DNA from: Bryobacteraceae bacterium
GTDB taxonomy: Bacteria > Acidobacteriota > Terriglobia > Bryobacterales > Bryobacteraceae
NCBI GenBank assembly: GCA_041394945.1
Contig: JAWKHH010000001.1
Location: 496,001 to 560,000 of the forward strand
Reading direction: 5' to 3'
DNA length: 64,000 nucleotides
The position numbers and the translations under genes are program-made. Within the stretch, counting starts at the first letter, position 1, and every line of letters begins with the position of its first letter. Positions 37,096 through 45,657 of this stretch are shown one piece after another. The notes below the pieces were generated by a model. That model worked only from the letters and a program-made list of their open reading frames with translations. It did not search any database and was not told the origin of the DNA.

Positions 37096-38004
37096 TCACG
37101 GTGCGTGGCGGGAATCGCTCCGGAACTGCCGCGGCGTCGTTTGCAGGCGCTGGCGGAAGCACGACGTCAAATGGGCATGGCTGGAGAATCCCGTCTCAAA
37201 TGCAATCTCCGCCACCGTCGCCTTTGTATTCAGCAGCAGCCATCGCGCTCGCCGCAACCGCTGGTCGATGACGTACTGCGCCGGCGTAGTGCCGAACTCC
37301 GCGCGAAAGGCGATCAGGAATTCGTGCGCCGTCATGTGAACGGCCGCGGCCATCGTCTCCAGGCGCAGCGGCGAGCCCAGATTGTCTCCGACGAATGCTT
37401 CCAGTTGGCGGCGCTCTCCGCTGTCGAGCCGAACGCCGCGCCGGTTCATCCGCTGCGCGCTCGAAGAACGGTACCGGCAATAGAAGTCCAGCAGCAGCGT
37501 ATGCCCGAGACTCTCGGCCGCCAGCAGCGACATATCGTCCCGCTCTTGGACCAACGCCTCCAGTCGCAGCACGCTCCGGTGCAGAAAGCCATCGAAGTGG
37601 CCCGCCCGGGCGCGAACGGGTTGCCCGGACCAGCGGGACCCCGCCAGCCTGTCCACCTCGCCCGGATCCAGGTGAATCTCCGCATAGTGCACCAACCCGC
37701 CCCGGGCCTGCGTGCGGTAGCGCTGGCCGGCCGGGACGATCCACACCTCTCCGGCCATCGGCGGATCGTGAACTGCCCCACAACCCTCGAGTTCGGTCTC
37801 CAACTGAAGAATGGGTCCGCCCAGATGCACGATCACCGTGTCAACGCCGCGCTCCAGTGTCCAAACGGTTCCGGAACGGATATCCTGCGTGGCGGTGAAG
37901 AAGGCCACCGCCGGCCATCGGCCCTCGGCGACCACCTGTCGTTCCGGATCGGGCGCTGCCGGTAACCGGCCAGACACATCGGATAGGCGCAAGCCTTCCA
38001 TCAT
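37096..38004 (-). CDS. AraC-family transcriptional regulator
   Basis: The 302-residue protein has a C-terminal AraC-type double HTH ('LRLETMAAAVHMTAHEFLIAFRAEFGTTPAQYVIDQRLRRARWLLLNTKATVAEIAFETGFSSHAHLTSCFRQRLQTTPRQFR') and an N-terminal cupin-like effector domain ('EVWIVPAGQRYRTQARGGLVHYAEIHLDPGEV'). ATG 38004 gives the compact family length; a long upstream extension is rejected. It is divergent from an SDR gene with a 16-bp direct repeat of 20-bp period in the shared region, so it most likely controls that gene. The ligand is unknown. Confidence 0.9.
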   Translation of the reverse strand: MMEGLRLSDVSGRLPAAPDPERQVVAEGRWPAVAFFTATQDIRSGTVWTLERGVDTVIVHLGGPILQLETELEGCGAVHDPPMAGEVWIVPAGQRYRTQARGGLVHYAEIHLDPGEVDRLAGSRWSGQPVRARAGHFDGFLHRSVLRLEALVQERDDMSLLAAESLGHTLLLDFYCRYRSSSAQRMNRRGVRLDSGERRQLEAFVGDNLGSPLRLETMAAAVHMTAHEFLIAFRAEFGTTPAQYVIDQRLRRARWLLLNTKATVAEIAFETGFSSHAHLTSCFRQRLQTTPRQFRSDSRHAP

Positions 38005-38030
38005 GATTCCAATTCTAACCGCGTCGACTT

Positions 38031-38066
38031 GGAGAATCTGAAAGCAGGGCGGAGAATCTGAAAGCA
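38031..38066. promoter_or_regulatory. Direct-repeat operator between araC-type and SDR genes
   Basis: The 16-bp sequence GGAGAATCTGAAAGCA occurs twice, at 38031-38046 and 38051-38066, with a period of 20 bp (two helical turns). AraC-family dimers bind direct repeats with about 20-21 bp spacing, and this pair lies in the 125-bp gap between the AraC-type gene and the divergent SDR gene. It is therefore a likely operator. Confidence 0.6.
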
Positions 38067-38129
38067 CGCCGGGGCCCACGTTTTCGAAGATGAAAGAGTC
38101 ATCCAGCGCAAACAACAGGAGAGCACTTA

Positions 38130-38900
38130 ATGGCAGAGCAAAAGCTAAAAGGAAAAGTCGTTCTGATGGGCGGCGGCGCGAAAAACCTGGGCGGGCTCGC
38201 AAGCCGTCAATTTGCGTCGATGGGCGCCAACGTGGCCGTGCACTACAACAGCGCCTCCACGAAAGCGGCCGCGGACGAGACGGTGGCCGCGGTCCAGGCG
38301 AGCGGACAGGACGCCGTTGCCATTCAAGCCGACCTCACCAGGCCGGCTGAAGTCTCCCGCGTGTTCGACGAAACCATCCGGAAATTTGGCCGCATCGACG
38401 TGGCCGTCAACACCACCGGCATGGTGATCAAGAAGCCAATTCTGGAATGCACCGAGCAGGATTACGATCGGATCTTCGCCGTCAATTCGAAGGCTGCGTT
38501 CTTCTTCATCCAGGAAGCCGGGAAGAAGCTGAGCGATGGCGGCCGCATCGTCACCATCGTCAGTTCGCTGCTGGCGGCCTATACGGACTCCTATGCCATC
38601 TACCCCGGATCGAAGGCGCCCATTGAGCACTACACGCGGGCGGCCTCCAAAGAGTTCGGCGCTCGCGGCATCTCCGTGAACGCGATCGGGCCCGGCCCTA
38701 TGGACACGCCGTTCTTCTATGGGCAGGAATCGAAGGAATCGAGCGCCTACCACGCGAGCGCGGCGGCCCTGAGCAAGTATTCGAAAAAGGGCCTGACCGA
38801 TATCGAGGACATCGTGCCGATCATCACGTTCCTCGCTACCGACGGCTGGTGGATCACCGGCCAGACCATCTTCGCCAACGGTGGCTACACCACCAGATAG
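38130..38900 (+). CDS. SDR-family oxidoreductase
   Basis: The 256-residue short-chain dehydrogenase/reductase has the nucleotide-binding 'GGGAKNLGG' (a variant of TGxxxGxG), 'VNTTG' in place of NNAG, and the active-site block 'SSLLAAYTDSYAIYPGSKAPIEHY' with Ser, Tyr and Lys in the family spacing. The C-terminal 'WWITGQTIFANGG' is typical. It would use NAD(P)H to reduce or oxidise an unknown carbonyl/alcohol substrate. AGGAG lies 8 nt before the ATG. It is divergent from an AraC-type regulator, likely its regulator. Confidence 0.9.
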   Translation: MAEQKLKGKVVLMGGGAKNLGGLASRQFASMGANVAVHYNSASTKAAADETVAAVQASGQDAVAIQADLTRPAEVSRVFDETIRKFGRIDVAVNTTGMVIKKPILECTEQDYDRIFAVNSKAAFFFIQEAGKKLSDGGRIVTIVSSLLAAYTDSYAIYPGSKAPIEHYTRAASKEFGARGISVNAIGPGPMDTPFFYGQESKESSAYHASAAALSKYSKKGLTDIEDIVPIITFLATDGWWITGQTIFANGGYTTR

Positions 38901-38940
38901 CGCCGCCGGCGGCAGTCGGAGGACACTGAGGGCGAACTTC

Positions 38941-39192
38941 ATGAGGACTTTGATCGTCATCGCAATCGGCGTAGCAGCCGCGTTTGGATTCGCCTACGCG
39001 GCACACGCTCTGCGGCGAGGCTCCGCCACCGGCGCTCTCGTCTTCATCTGCTGCTGGTTTGTATTTTGCGGCTTTGACCTCGCCACCGGTGTGCGCGCGG
39101 GCTATGCACTCGTGGACGAATTGGGTATTCACCTCGCCGTCTTCATCGCGCCTGCGGCAGCGGCCTGGGCGGCGACGCGCTGGCTTGGCTGA
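38941..39192 (+). CDS. Small membrane protein
   Basis: The 83-residue protein has three hydrophobic helices ('TLIVIAIGVAAAFGFAYAAHAL', 'TGALVFICCWFVFCGFDLATGV' and 'LGIHLAVFIAPAAAAWAATRWL'). ATG 38941 is chosen because an in-frame upstream start at 38881 lies in the SDR gene. No family or catalytic residue was recognised. It is close to the SDR gene in the same direction (40 bp), so it may be co-transcribed. Confidence 0.6.
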   Translation: MRTLIVIAIGVAAAFGFAYAAHALRRGSATGALVFICCWFVFCGFDLATGVRAGYALVDELGIHLAVFIAPAAAAWAATRWLG

Positions 39193-39348
39193 GTGAGCGC
39201 CGGATCGAAAATATCCTGGAAACCAAGAGTCTTGAGGCACTCCTACAGCCAGATCGCTTGGAACGAGCGTCGAACACTACTTGTAGGTGACGGCAGATCA
39301 TCGACTTCAGATGGATCCAGGAAAGTAGGCATAAGGATTCACGCAGTG

Positions 39349-39747
39349 ATGAACGATCCTAGAAGCGATTTTTTGACTCGGCTAATTGATGAAGACTTAG
39401 GAGGAGATTTGTCTGTCATCTCCCTTGCCAAACGTGCGCATCTCTCGCCCTCGCATCGAGCGCATATATTCAAGAGTGCGACCGGTAGTTCGCTGCAAAG
39501 CTATGTTCGCAAGCAGCGACTTCTTTCTGCAAGGTATCTGCTGATGAGCACACCAATGATGGTCAAAGAGATAGGAGCCCTACTTGGATTCTCAAATGCT
39601 CATCACTTCGCCAGAGTCTACAAACGGGAGTTCCGTGTTTCTCCCGCGAAAGCAAGGTTGGAGTCCCAGCACTTTCGCACGTCAGGCCAGCACCCTGAGT
39701 GCGGTCGGGAGTCGCTTCGGCGTACTTCCGAGCACGATAGACTGTGA
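39349..39747 (+). CDS. AraC-type HTH protein of lower GC content
   Basis: The 132-residue protein is mostly a single AraC HTH domain ('LSVISLAKRAHLSPSHRAHIFKSATGSSLQSYVRKQRLLSARYLLMSTPMMVKEIGALLGFSNAHHFARVYKREFRVSPAKAR'), with almost no effector domain. The local DNA is noticeably less GC-rich than its neighbours, e.g. 'gaagacttaggaggagattt', so recent acquisition is possible. ATG 39349 is chosen as the start since the domain begins shortly after; a longer start at 39193 would add an unconserved tail. It could be a small standalone regulator or the remnant of a longer gene. Confidence 0.6.
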   Translation: MNDPRSDFLTRLIDEDLGGDLSVISLAKRAHLSPSHRAHIFKSATGSSLQSYVRKQRLLSARYLLMSTPMMVKEIGALLGFSNAHHFARVYKREFRVSPAKARLESQHFRTSGQHPECGRESLRRTSEHDRL

Positions 39748-40073
39748 CAACTTCAGTGTTCGGTTCAAGGCGCTCGCTTAGCGCGCGTCGTTTGCGCGCC
39801 GGCAGTCGTGCTTCGAGCAGCCCGCTCACGCCATCCTGAAGCCGTCTGATGAGCATCGATTCGAGTTGGAAGGCCGAGCACATTGGGGCGAACAGCCTGT
39901 GGGGCTCCACTGTCTATGAGAAAGACAGGAGGCTTGCGCTGAACTCGCAGCGCCGTCTTTTCGGACTCGGAGGGTAGCCCCAAGATCCGCTTTGCATTAC
40001 CGATACGCGGTCAAACTGCACAACCCCGAGGCCAGCCCCCGAAGCCCAACCGCTCGAATGCGAAAATAGGGGG
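39748..40073. other. Intergenic region without a supported gene
   Basis: No gene is convincing here. Short minus-strand open frames exist but do not resemble a known family and have no good start signal. The left half is lower in GC, continuing the composition of the preceding AraC-type gene, which may be the remains of an inserted segment. Confidence 0.4.
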
Positions 40074-41594
40074 ATGCAGCGCGCCCCCTCCCAACGCGCC
40101 TACTGGACCCGCCGTCACCTCCTTGCCGCACTCCCCGCCGCCGCCCTTGCCGCCCCCACACGACCCACCGCCCTCGCCCTCAACGAAGACAACAGCCACT
40201 GGTTCAACACCCGCGCCGGCCGCGACCTCACCCCCGACTTCGTCGCCTCCTTCGTCGACCAATACGCCCGCACCCAAGTCCGCGAGCTCATCCTCAACGC
40301 CAACTCGCAGCGCGCCAGTTTTGCCAGCAAAGTCTGGGATCCCATCTGGAAGGGCTACGATCCCACCGGCCCCGACGACCAGCCCCTCCTCCGCTCCACC
40401 GCCCCCGAAGCCCGCGCAGGCGCACGCAAATGGATCCACACCGCCTGGGCGCTCCACGACAAGGGCATCGACCCCTACGCCCTCTGGATCGCCCGCGCCC
40501 GCAAACACGGCCTCGCCCCGTGGATCTCCATGCGCATGAACGACCTCCATAACGTCGACGACCCCCACTCCTTCATGCACTCCACCTTCTGGCGCGAGCA
40601 CCCCGAATTCCGCCGCGTCCCCTGGCGCGAGTACGATTGGCGCGACCGTGCTTTCGACTTCGCTCACGCCCCCGTCCGCGATTACCACTTCGCCCTCATC
40701 GAAGAGTATTGCGAGCGCTACGACTTCGACGGGCTCGAACTCGACTGGATGCGCTTCGGCTTCCACTTCCGCCCCGGCCGCGAACTCGAAGGCGTCCCCA
40801 TCCTCACCGAGTTCATGCGGCGCGCCCGCCGCCTCCTCAACCAATGGGAGAAGCGCCGCGGCCACCCGATCGCCCTCGGAGCCCGCGTCCCCTCGCGCCC
40901 GCAAACCGCCGTCAACCTCGGCATGGACGGCGCAGCATGGGCACGCGACGGCCTCGTGCAGATGCTCACCGTCACGCCGTTCTGGGCCTCGATCGAGCCC
41001 GACATGCCGCTGGAACAGTGGCGTCGTCTGTGCGGCGATCGCGTCACGCTCGCCGCTGGACTCGAACTCCTCCTGCGCCCCTACCACGCCTTCCGCCCGC
41101 TCGGCTATAACACCATCGAAACCGTTCGCGGCGCGGCGGCGTCCCTCCTCGCGCGCGGCGCGGACCGCATCTACCTCTTCAACTACATGGACTCGCAGAC
41201 CGCGATGCCGGATCTTGAAAACTACCCGGAACTGCTGCGCGAGTGCGGCCGTCTCTCGACGCTCGCCGGAAAATCCCGCCGCCACATCATTACTTACTCC
41301 GACACCGGCGCGCCTGGCGAACCCGGCAACGCCCAACTCCCCAAGCAACTCACCGAAGGGCAATGGACCTCGTTCCGCCTCCACGTGGGTCCAAAGATGG
41401 CGCACTCCGAAATCCGCCTGCGAGCCGAAGGCGCAATCGCCGAACTGCGCACCAACGGCGAGCTCTGCAAGCCCGGGCCGGACGCGGACAACTTCCGCGT
41501 CTGGACTGCGCCCGCGCTCGCCGGCCCCGTCGTCGTCGACGTCAAAGCGGCCGCCGCCGGCGTCGTCCATTGGGTGGAGGCCGCCGGCGCGTGA
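40074..41594 (+). CDS. Tat-exported glycoside hydrolase-like protein
   Basis: The 506-residue protein begins with a twin-arginine-type signal ('WTRRHLLAALPAAALAAP'). The mature part has TIM-barrel features of glycosidase-like families: 'YDFDGLELDWMRFGF' (candidate acidic catalytic block), 'PIALGARVPSRP', 'VTPFWASIEPDMPLEQWRR' and 'GADRIYLFNYMD'. The C-terminal 90 residues form a beta-rich domain. The family is not assigned with confidence; it resembles putative GHL-type hydrolases of Acidobacteria. Its TGA overlaps the GTG of the next gene (41591-41594), so translation is probably coupled. Confidence 0.7.
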   Translation: MQRAPSQRAYWTRRHLLAALPAAALAAPTRPTALALNEDNSHWFNTRAGRDLTPDFVASFVDQYARTQVRELILNANSQRASFASKVWDPIWKGYDPTGPDDQPLLRSTAPEARAGARKWIHTAWALHDKGIDPYALWIARARKHGLAPWISMRMNDLHNVDDPHSFMHSTFWREHPEFRRVPWREYDWRDRAFDFAHAPVRDYHFALIEEYCERYDFDGLELDWMRFGFHFRPGRELEGVPILTEFMRRARRLLNQWEKRRGHPIALGARVPSRPQTAVNLGMDGAAWARDGLVQMLTVTPFWASIEPDMPLEQWRRLCGDRVTLAAGLELLLRPYHAFRPLGYNTIETVRGAAASLLARGADRIYLFNYMDSQTAMPDLENYPELLRECGRLSTLAGKSRRHIITYSDTGAPGEPGNAQLPKQLTEGQWTSFRLHVGPKMAHSEIRLRAEGAIAELRTNGELCKPGPDADNFRVWTAPALAGPVVVDVKAAAAGVVHWVEAAGA

Positions 41595-42460
41595 AGCTCG
41601 TGCTCCTGCTCGCCGCCCCGCTGCTGGCCCAGCAGCAACTCGATCCCTTCCTCGAGAGGCTCTCCGAGGAGGCCGAAGCCTTCGCCGTTACAGCCCCGAA
41701 GATGGTGGCCGCCGAAACGCTGAAGCATAGCGGCCGCAAGTCCATCCCTCGCATCCGCATCGGCAAGAAGGCCGTCGACCCGCCACTGCAACTGCCGCTG
41801 GTCACTCGCGAGATCGTCTCCGAATTCGGCTACGCGCTGATGGACGGTGAACTGCACGAGTTCCGCAGGATTGTTCAGGTGGACGGAAAGAAGGCCGGCA
41901 ACCGTACCCGCGCCCGCCTCGAACTGGCCCAGGGTATGTCGTCCGAAAGCGACCGCAAACGCAAGCGCATGCTTCAGGACTTCGAAAAGCTTGGCATGAT
42001 CGGCGCCGCCACGGACTTCTCGCAAACCATTCTCCTCTTCCGCCGCGCCAACCTCTCGCGCTACGCCTTCCGCTACTCTGCGCGCAATCAAATCGGCGGC
42101 GACCCCGTCTCAATCCTCGTCTTCCGCCAAAAGACCGGCGATGACGGGGCCCGCATCTATCACGACAAGGAAATGGAAGTCGTGCCGCTCGAAGGCGAGA
42201 TTTGGTTTCGCGATTCCGACTCCCTGCCCCTTCGCATCATCACTCGCGCCGTCACCAAGGAATACGGATACGACGTCCTTCATGCCGGCGAGACCGAGTA
42301 CCGTCTCACCCGCAAAGGCACGCTCGTCCCGGTATCCGTGCGCTACACACGCACACAGGAACAAACCGTCATGACCGAAAACCTCTTCGTCTACACGGAT
42401 CACCAGATCTTCGTCGTCGACACCGAAATCAAGTTCACCGCCGAGGAGCCCATCCAGTGA
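41591..42460 (+). CDS. Exported protein of unknown function
   Basis: The 289-residue protein has a signal peptide ('MKLVLLLAAPLLAQQQ') and no recognisable catalytic motif. The mature sequence is beta-rich, with 'EMEVVPLEGEIWFRDSDSLPLRI' and 'EYRLTRKGTLVPVSVRYTRTQEQTVMTENLFVYTDHQIFVVDTEIKF'. This resembles a pattern found in many acidobacterial proteins that respond to DUF-type 'outer-membrane-like' repeats. GTG 41591 overlaps the TGA of the preceding gene, and its own TGA is overlapped by the next GTG (42457). It is thus in the middle of a chain of coupled genes. Confidence 0.7.
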   Translation: MKLVLLLAAPLLAQQQLDPFLERLSEEAEAFAVTAPKMVAAETLKHSGRKSIPRIRIGKKAVDPPLQLPLVTREIVSEFGYALMDGELHEFRRIVQVDGKKAGNRTRARLELAQGMSSESDRKRKRMLQDFEKLGMIGAATDFSQTILLFRRANLSRYAFRYSARNQIGGDPVSILVFRQKTGDDGARIYHDKEMEVVPLEGEIWFRDSDSLPLRIITRAVTKEYGYDVLHAGETEYRLTRKGTLVPVSVRYTRTQEQTVMTENLFVYTDHQIFVVDTEIKFTAEEPIQ

Positions 42461-43083
42461 ACGCGATCTACCTCCATGGCTTCGCCTCCGGGTCCGGCTC
42501 GAAAAAGGGCCGCTACTTTGCGGAGCGCTTTGCCGCGCATGGTATCCTCCTCCACACTCCGGACCTCGTTCCGGACTTTGAATCGATCACTCTTTCCGGA
42601 CAGCTCGGCGTCGTTGAAGCCGTCGGCGCCGGGCGCCCTATTGATTTGTTGATCGGATCCAGCATGGGCGGCTACCTCGCCGCGCTCTACGCCGCCCGGC
42701 GCCCGAAGCAGGTTCGCCGCGTCGTGTGTCTCGCGCCGGCGTTCGATTTCGCCAACCGCTGGGCGCTCCGCCAAGGCGAGGAAGGCATGGCCCTGTGGCG
42801 CGAGACGGGAAAACTGCCGGTATTCCACTACGGCATCGGCCGAGAGGCCCGGGTCGGCTACGAACTCTACACGGACTCGCAGCGTTTTGAGCCCTTTCCG
42901 GCCGTAGCAAACCCAATTCTGATAGCACATGGACTCAGGGACGACGTTGTCCCCATCGATTTGTCGCGCGAGTTCGCCCGCCGCACCCTCCATGCCGAGC
43001 TGCGCGAGTTCGATTCCGATCACGAATTGATCGATGTCCTGCCCAAACTTTGGGAGGCTGTGTGGGCATTCTCACAGTCCTGA
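42457..43083 (+). CDS. YqiA-like alpha/beta hydrolase (esterase)
   Basis: The 208-residue protein has 'VNAIYLHGFASGSGSKKGRYF' at its start and the nucleophile elbow G-S-S-M-G-G in 'IGSSMGGYLAALYAA', with Asp in 'GLRDDVVP' and His in 'SDHELID' forming a complete triad. This matches the UPF0227/YqiA type of small intracellular esterases acting on short acyl esters. GTG 42457 overlaps the previous stop TGA (42458-42460). The next gene overlaps its 3' end by 22 bp. Confidence 0.9.
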   Translation: MNAIYLHGFASGSGSKKGRYFAERFAAHGILLHTPDLVPDFESITLSGQLGVVEAVGAGRPIDLLIGSSMGGYLAALYAARRPKQVRRVVCLAPAFDFANRWALRQGEEGMALWRETGKLPVFHYGIGREARVGYELYTDSQRFEPFPAVANPILIAHGLRDDVVPIDLSREFARRTLHAELREFDSDHELIDVLPKLWEAVWAFSQS

Positions 43084-43637
43084 TCGCCCTGGAACTGGCC
43101 GTCGTCGCCACGGCCTGGATCGCGCCGAAATCAGAGGAACGAACCAAACAATGGTCGTGGGCGCGAGTGGACACACCCCCCGCCGGCGCCGCCCGCCACA
43201 TCGAGATCGAGGCTCCCGGCGCAAACCGTATCTGGCTGAACGGACAGCCGTTATCGCCGAACGACTTGGGCCGCTACGACGTCCCGTGGGCAATCCGAAA
43301 GCGCAACATCGTCGTCCGCCAGCCGGCGGGTTCGATACGCGCCGTCATTGGCCCGCGCGTCTATATCGCGGCGGGCCGCGCGGAGTCCGGCAAGCTCCGC
43401 GTCACCGTTCGGAACACGCTCGAGAACACCGCCAACGTCTTCGCCGGCCTCCGCCGCGGCGAAACCACCCTCGGCGAAACCGCCGCCACCGTCCCGCCCG
43501 GCGTCACGCAGGACATCGTAATCCAGCTGAACGCCCCGCTTCCCGATGAAGCATTGTTCTATTTGGATAAAGAAGCGGAGGCAATGGAAGGCGCGTATCG
43601 CCACGAGGTTTCGGGCGCCGCCCTAGGCCTTCCGTAA
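43062..43637 (+). CDS. Membrane-anchored protein of unknown function
   Basis: The 191-residue protein has one N-terminal hydrophobic helix ('VGILTVLIALELAVVATAWIA') and a beta-rich outer part containing 'PGANRIWLNGQPLSPNDLGRYDVPW' and 'VYIAAGRAESGKLRVTVRNTLENTANVF'. No family was recognised. GTG 43062 is the best start; TTG 43050 is alternative. It is the last gene of the overlapping series, followed by a 155-bp gap. Confidence 0.65.
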   Translation: MGILTVLIALELAVVATAWIAPKSEERTKQWSWARVDTPPAGAARHIEIEAPGANRIWLNGQPLSPNDLGRYDVPWAIRKRNIVVRQPAGSIRAVIGPRVYIAAGRAESGKLRVTVRNTLENTANVFAGLRRGETTLGETAATVPPGVTQDIVIQLNAPLPDEALFYLDKEAEAMEGAYRHEVSGAALGLP

Positions 43638-43792
43638 TGGCCCCAGTGTTAACTTTTTCCGTATTCGGTAGCCCTATCTCCTTGCAGTTGACTATGCTAC
43701 ACTTTTCCGTAGATTGAAGCGCAGACCGTGCTTCCACATCCTGCAACCTTTCAGAGGGCTCCTACGTCGATAGGATTGAGGATCGGAGCACA
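43638..43792. other. Upstream region of the first tonB gene with short repeats
   Basis: The gap carries a 9-bp direct repeat TTTTCCGTA at 43655-43663 and 43703-43711, within an AT-richer stretch. TTGACT-like and TATGCT-like boxes occur (e.g. TTGACTATGCTACAC), but their spacing is not good. It most likely holds the promoter and regulatory sites of the TonB genes. Confidence 0.4.
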
Positions 43793-44812
43793 ATGATGAC
43801 GACTGCGGAGCGGGAAATTGTGGACGTAGCAAACAGACACGCTGACATCAACGACCCGGATCTCCATCTCCAGCGATTGCTGGCGAAGGATACGAGCAAA
43901 CCGTGGTTCGTCACCATCATCGACGACATTCGCGAGTTCCTGTTCCCGCCGAAACTTCCGCCGCTCGAGGTGACCTCGAAACCAGTGGCCGTGAAGGACA
44001 TCTGGGGATTTTACGAAGGCAACAAGGGCCGTTCCCGAATGATGTCGTTCGGCATCCACGTCGGCGTCGTGCTGCTGGTGATCTTCCTCGGCACCAACGA
44101 AAAGGTCCAGACCGCGGTGCGCGACACCGCCACGGTCTTCATCCCGGACATTTCGCCGTACATGTCGCAATCGAAGCCAAAGGCGCAAGCCATGGGCGGT
44201 GGCGGCGGCGGCGGCGACCGTTCCCCGCTTCCGGCGGCCAAGGGCCAGCTTCCCAAGCCCGCGCCAAAGCAGTTCGTGCCCCCGGCGCAGGTGATCAACA
44301 ATCCGGAACCGAAGCTGGCGATGGTTCCGACCATCGAAATCCAGCCTGACGCGCAACTGCCCCAGACAAACCTGCCGCAATGGGGCGACCCGCTGGCCAA
44401 GATCGGCCCGCCGTCGAACGGGCCAGGCTCGGGATCGGGCATCGGCTCGGGATCGGGCGGCGGTATCGGATCGGGCAAAGGCGCCGGACTCGGGCCGGGT
44501 TCCGGCGGCGGCATGGGCGGTGGAGCTTACCGCATCGGCGGCGGCGTATCGGCGCCGGCGCTGCTCTCCAAGGTCGAGCCGGAGTACTCGGAAGAAGCCC
44601 GAAAGGCGAAGTTCCAGGGCACGGTGGTTCTCCAGATTGTCGTCGACGAGACCGGCAAGGCCCGCGACATCCGCGTAGTTCGCCCGCTCGGTTTGGGTCT
44701 CGATGAAAAAGCGATCGAAGCCGTCCAGAAGTGGCGGTTCCGGCCGGGCATGCTGAACGGCAAGCCGGTCCCGGTACAGGCCACTATCGAAGTCAACTTC
44801 CGGCTGCTGTAA
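43793..44812 (+). CDS. TonB-family energy-transducing protein
   Basis: The 339-residue protein has a cytoplasmic N-terminal part, one membrane helix (about 83-100, 'MSFGIHVGVVLLVIFLG'), a glycine/proline-rich periplasmic stretch (about 130-250) and a C-terminal TonB domain ('VEPEYSEEARKAKFQGTVVLQIVVDETGKARDIRVVRPLGLGLDEKAIEAVQKWRFRPG'). It links inner-membrane proton-motive force to outer-membrane receptors such as those in this window. An unusually long N-terminus of about 80 residues precedes the helix. A second TonB gene follows. Confidence 0.88.
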   Translation: MMTTAEREIVDVANRHADINDPDLHLQRLLAKDTSKPWFVTIIDDIREFLFPPKLPPLEVTSKPVAVKDIWGFYEGNKGRSRMMSFGIHVGVVLLVIFLGTNEKVQTAVRDTATVFIPDISPYMSQSKPKAQAMGGGGGGGDRSPLPAAKGQLPKPAPKQFVPPAQVINNPEPKLAMVPTIEIQPDAQLPQTNLPQWGDPLAKIGPPSNGPGSGSGIGSGSGGGIGSGKGAGLGPGSGGGMGGGAYRIGGGVSAPALLSKVEPEYSEEARKAKFQGTVVLQIVVDETGKARDIRVVRPLGLGLDEKAIEAVQKWRFRPGMLNGKPVPVQATIEVNFRLL

Positions 44813-44875
44813 GAGCTCAGCCAGCCACCTTTCCCACGGAAGCGCAGAGAACTTGACCACTGTGAGGTTCCCTGC

Positions 44876-45640
44876 ATGCAGACGTTCGACCAGAGCCCGG
44901 CGCGGCCTTTCAGCCACGCCCTCTCTCTTCTGATTCACGGCGCCGCCATCGCCTTGCTGCTGTTGGCGACGCGCTATTCCTCGGCCCCCGCCAGCGACCC
45001 ACCCGATCGGTTCGTTCCTTCGATTCCGCTCCACATCCCGCGCATCCTCGCCAGAGAGCCGGGCGGCGGCGGCACGGCGCAACCCCTGCCGCCCAGTCGT
45101 GGACAGCTTCCCACCGTGACGCGACCCTTCGCGATGCCGCCCAACCCCGAAGCGCGGCCAGCGGAACTGATGCTGCCGCCATCGATCGAAGCGGTCACTC
45201 CGCAGACGTCCACCGAACTTCGCTGGGGACTGCCGGACGGCGCGCCGGGCCCGCCGTCGGGAGGACCGGGCAAGCGCGGCGGCATCGGCGACGGCCCCAA
45301 TGGCGCCGTCGGCAACTCCCGCGGACCCGGCGCCGACCGGGGCGGCCTGGAAGCGTATCGCGTCTCGGGCGAGGTCTCCGGACCGAAGTTGATCTTCAAG
45401 CACGAGCCCGAATACTCCGAGGACGCACGGAAAGCCAAGCTCCAGGGAGCCGTGCAACTCGAGATTGTCGTCGGCCCCGACGGGCTCGTTCACGACATCC
45501 GCGTCACCTACCCGCTCGGGCTTGGCCTCGACGAGAAGGCCGTTGAAGCTGTACGGCAATGGCGGTTCAAACCGGGGATGAAGATGGGCCGCCCCGTGGC
45601 CGTGCGGGCGACGGTGGAAGTGAACTTCCGCCTGCTGTGA
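44876..45640 (+). CDS. TonB-family energy-transducing protein (second copy)
   Basis: The 254-residue protein has a short N-terminus, a membrane helix ('SLLIHGAAIALLLLATRYSS'), a Pro/Gly-rich periplasmic linker and a C-terminal TonB domain nearly the same as in the gene just upstream ('EPEYSEDARKAKLQGAVQLEIVVGPDGLVHDIRVTYPLGLGLDEKAVEAVRQWRFKPG'). The gap to the first TonB gene is 63 bp, so they are a tandem duplication with different linkers. They probably serve different receptors or differ in length to span the periplasm. Confidence 0.9.
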   Translation: MQTFDQSPARPFSHALSLLIHGAAIALLLLATRYSSAPASDPPDRFVPSIPLHIPRILAREPGGGGTAQPLPPSRGQLPTVTRPFAMPPNPEARPAELMLPPSIEAVTPQTSTELRWGLPDGAPGPPSGGPGKRGGIGDGPNGAVGNSRGPGADRGGLEAYRVSGEVSGPKLIFKHEPEYSEDARKAKLQGAVQLEIVVGPDGLVHDIRVTYPLGLGLDEKAVEAVRQWRFKPGMKMGRPVAVRATVEVNFRLL

Positions 45641-45657
45641 CCTAGCCTAAGGCTAGG
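45641..45657. terminator. Hairpin between tonB and DJ-1-like gene
   Basis: CCTAGCC (45641-45647) and GGCTAGG (45651-45657) form a perfect 7-bp stem with a 3-base loop. It lies directly after the tonB stop and overlaps the end of the convergent DJ-1 gene. No T-run is seen, so its role as a terminator is tentative. Confidence 0.4.

Noticed and set aside
39563..39983. Minus-strand small open frames in the low-GC patch
   Set aside because: They match no known family, have no good ribosome-binding site and overlap the AraC-type gene in part.
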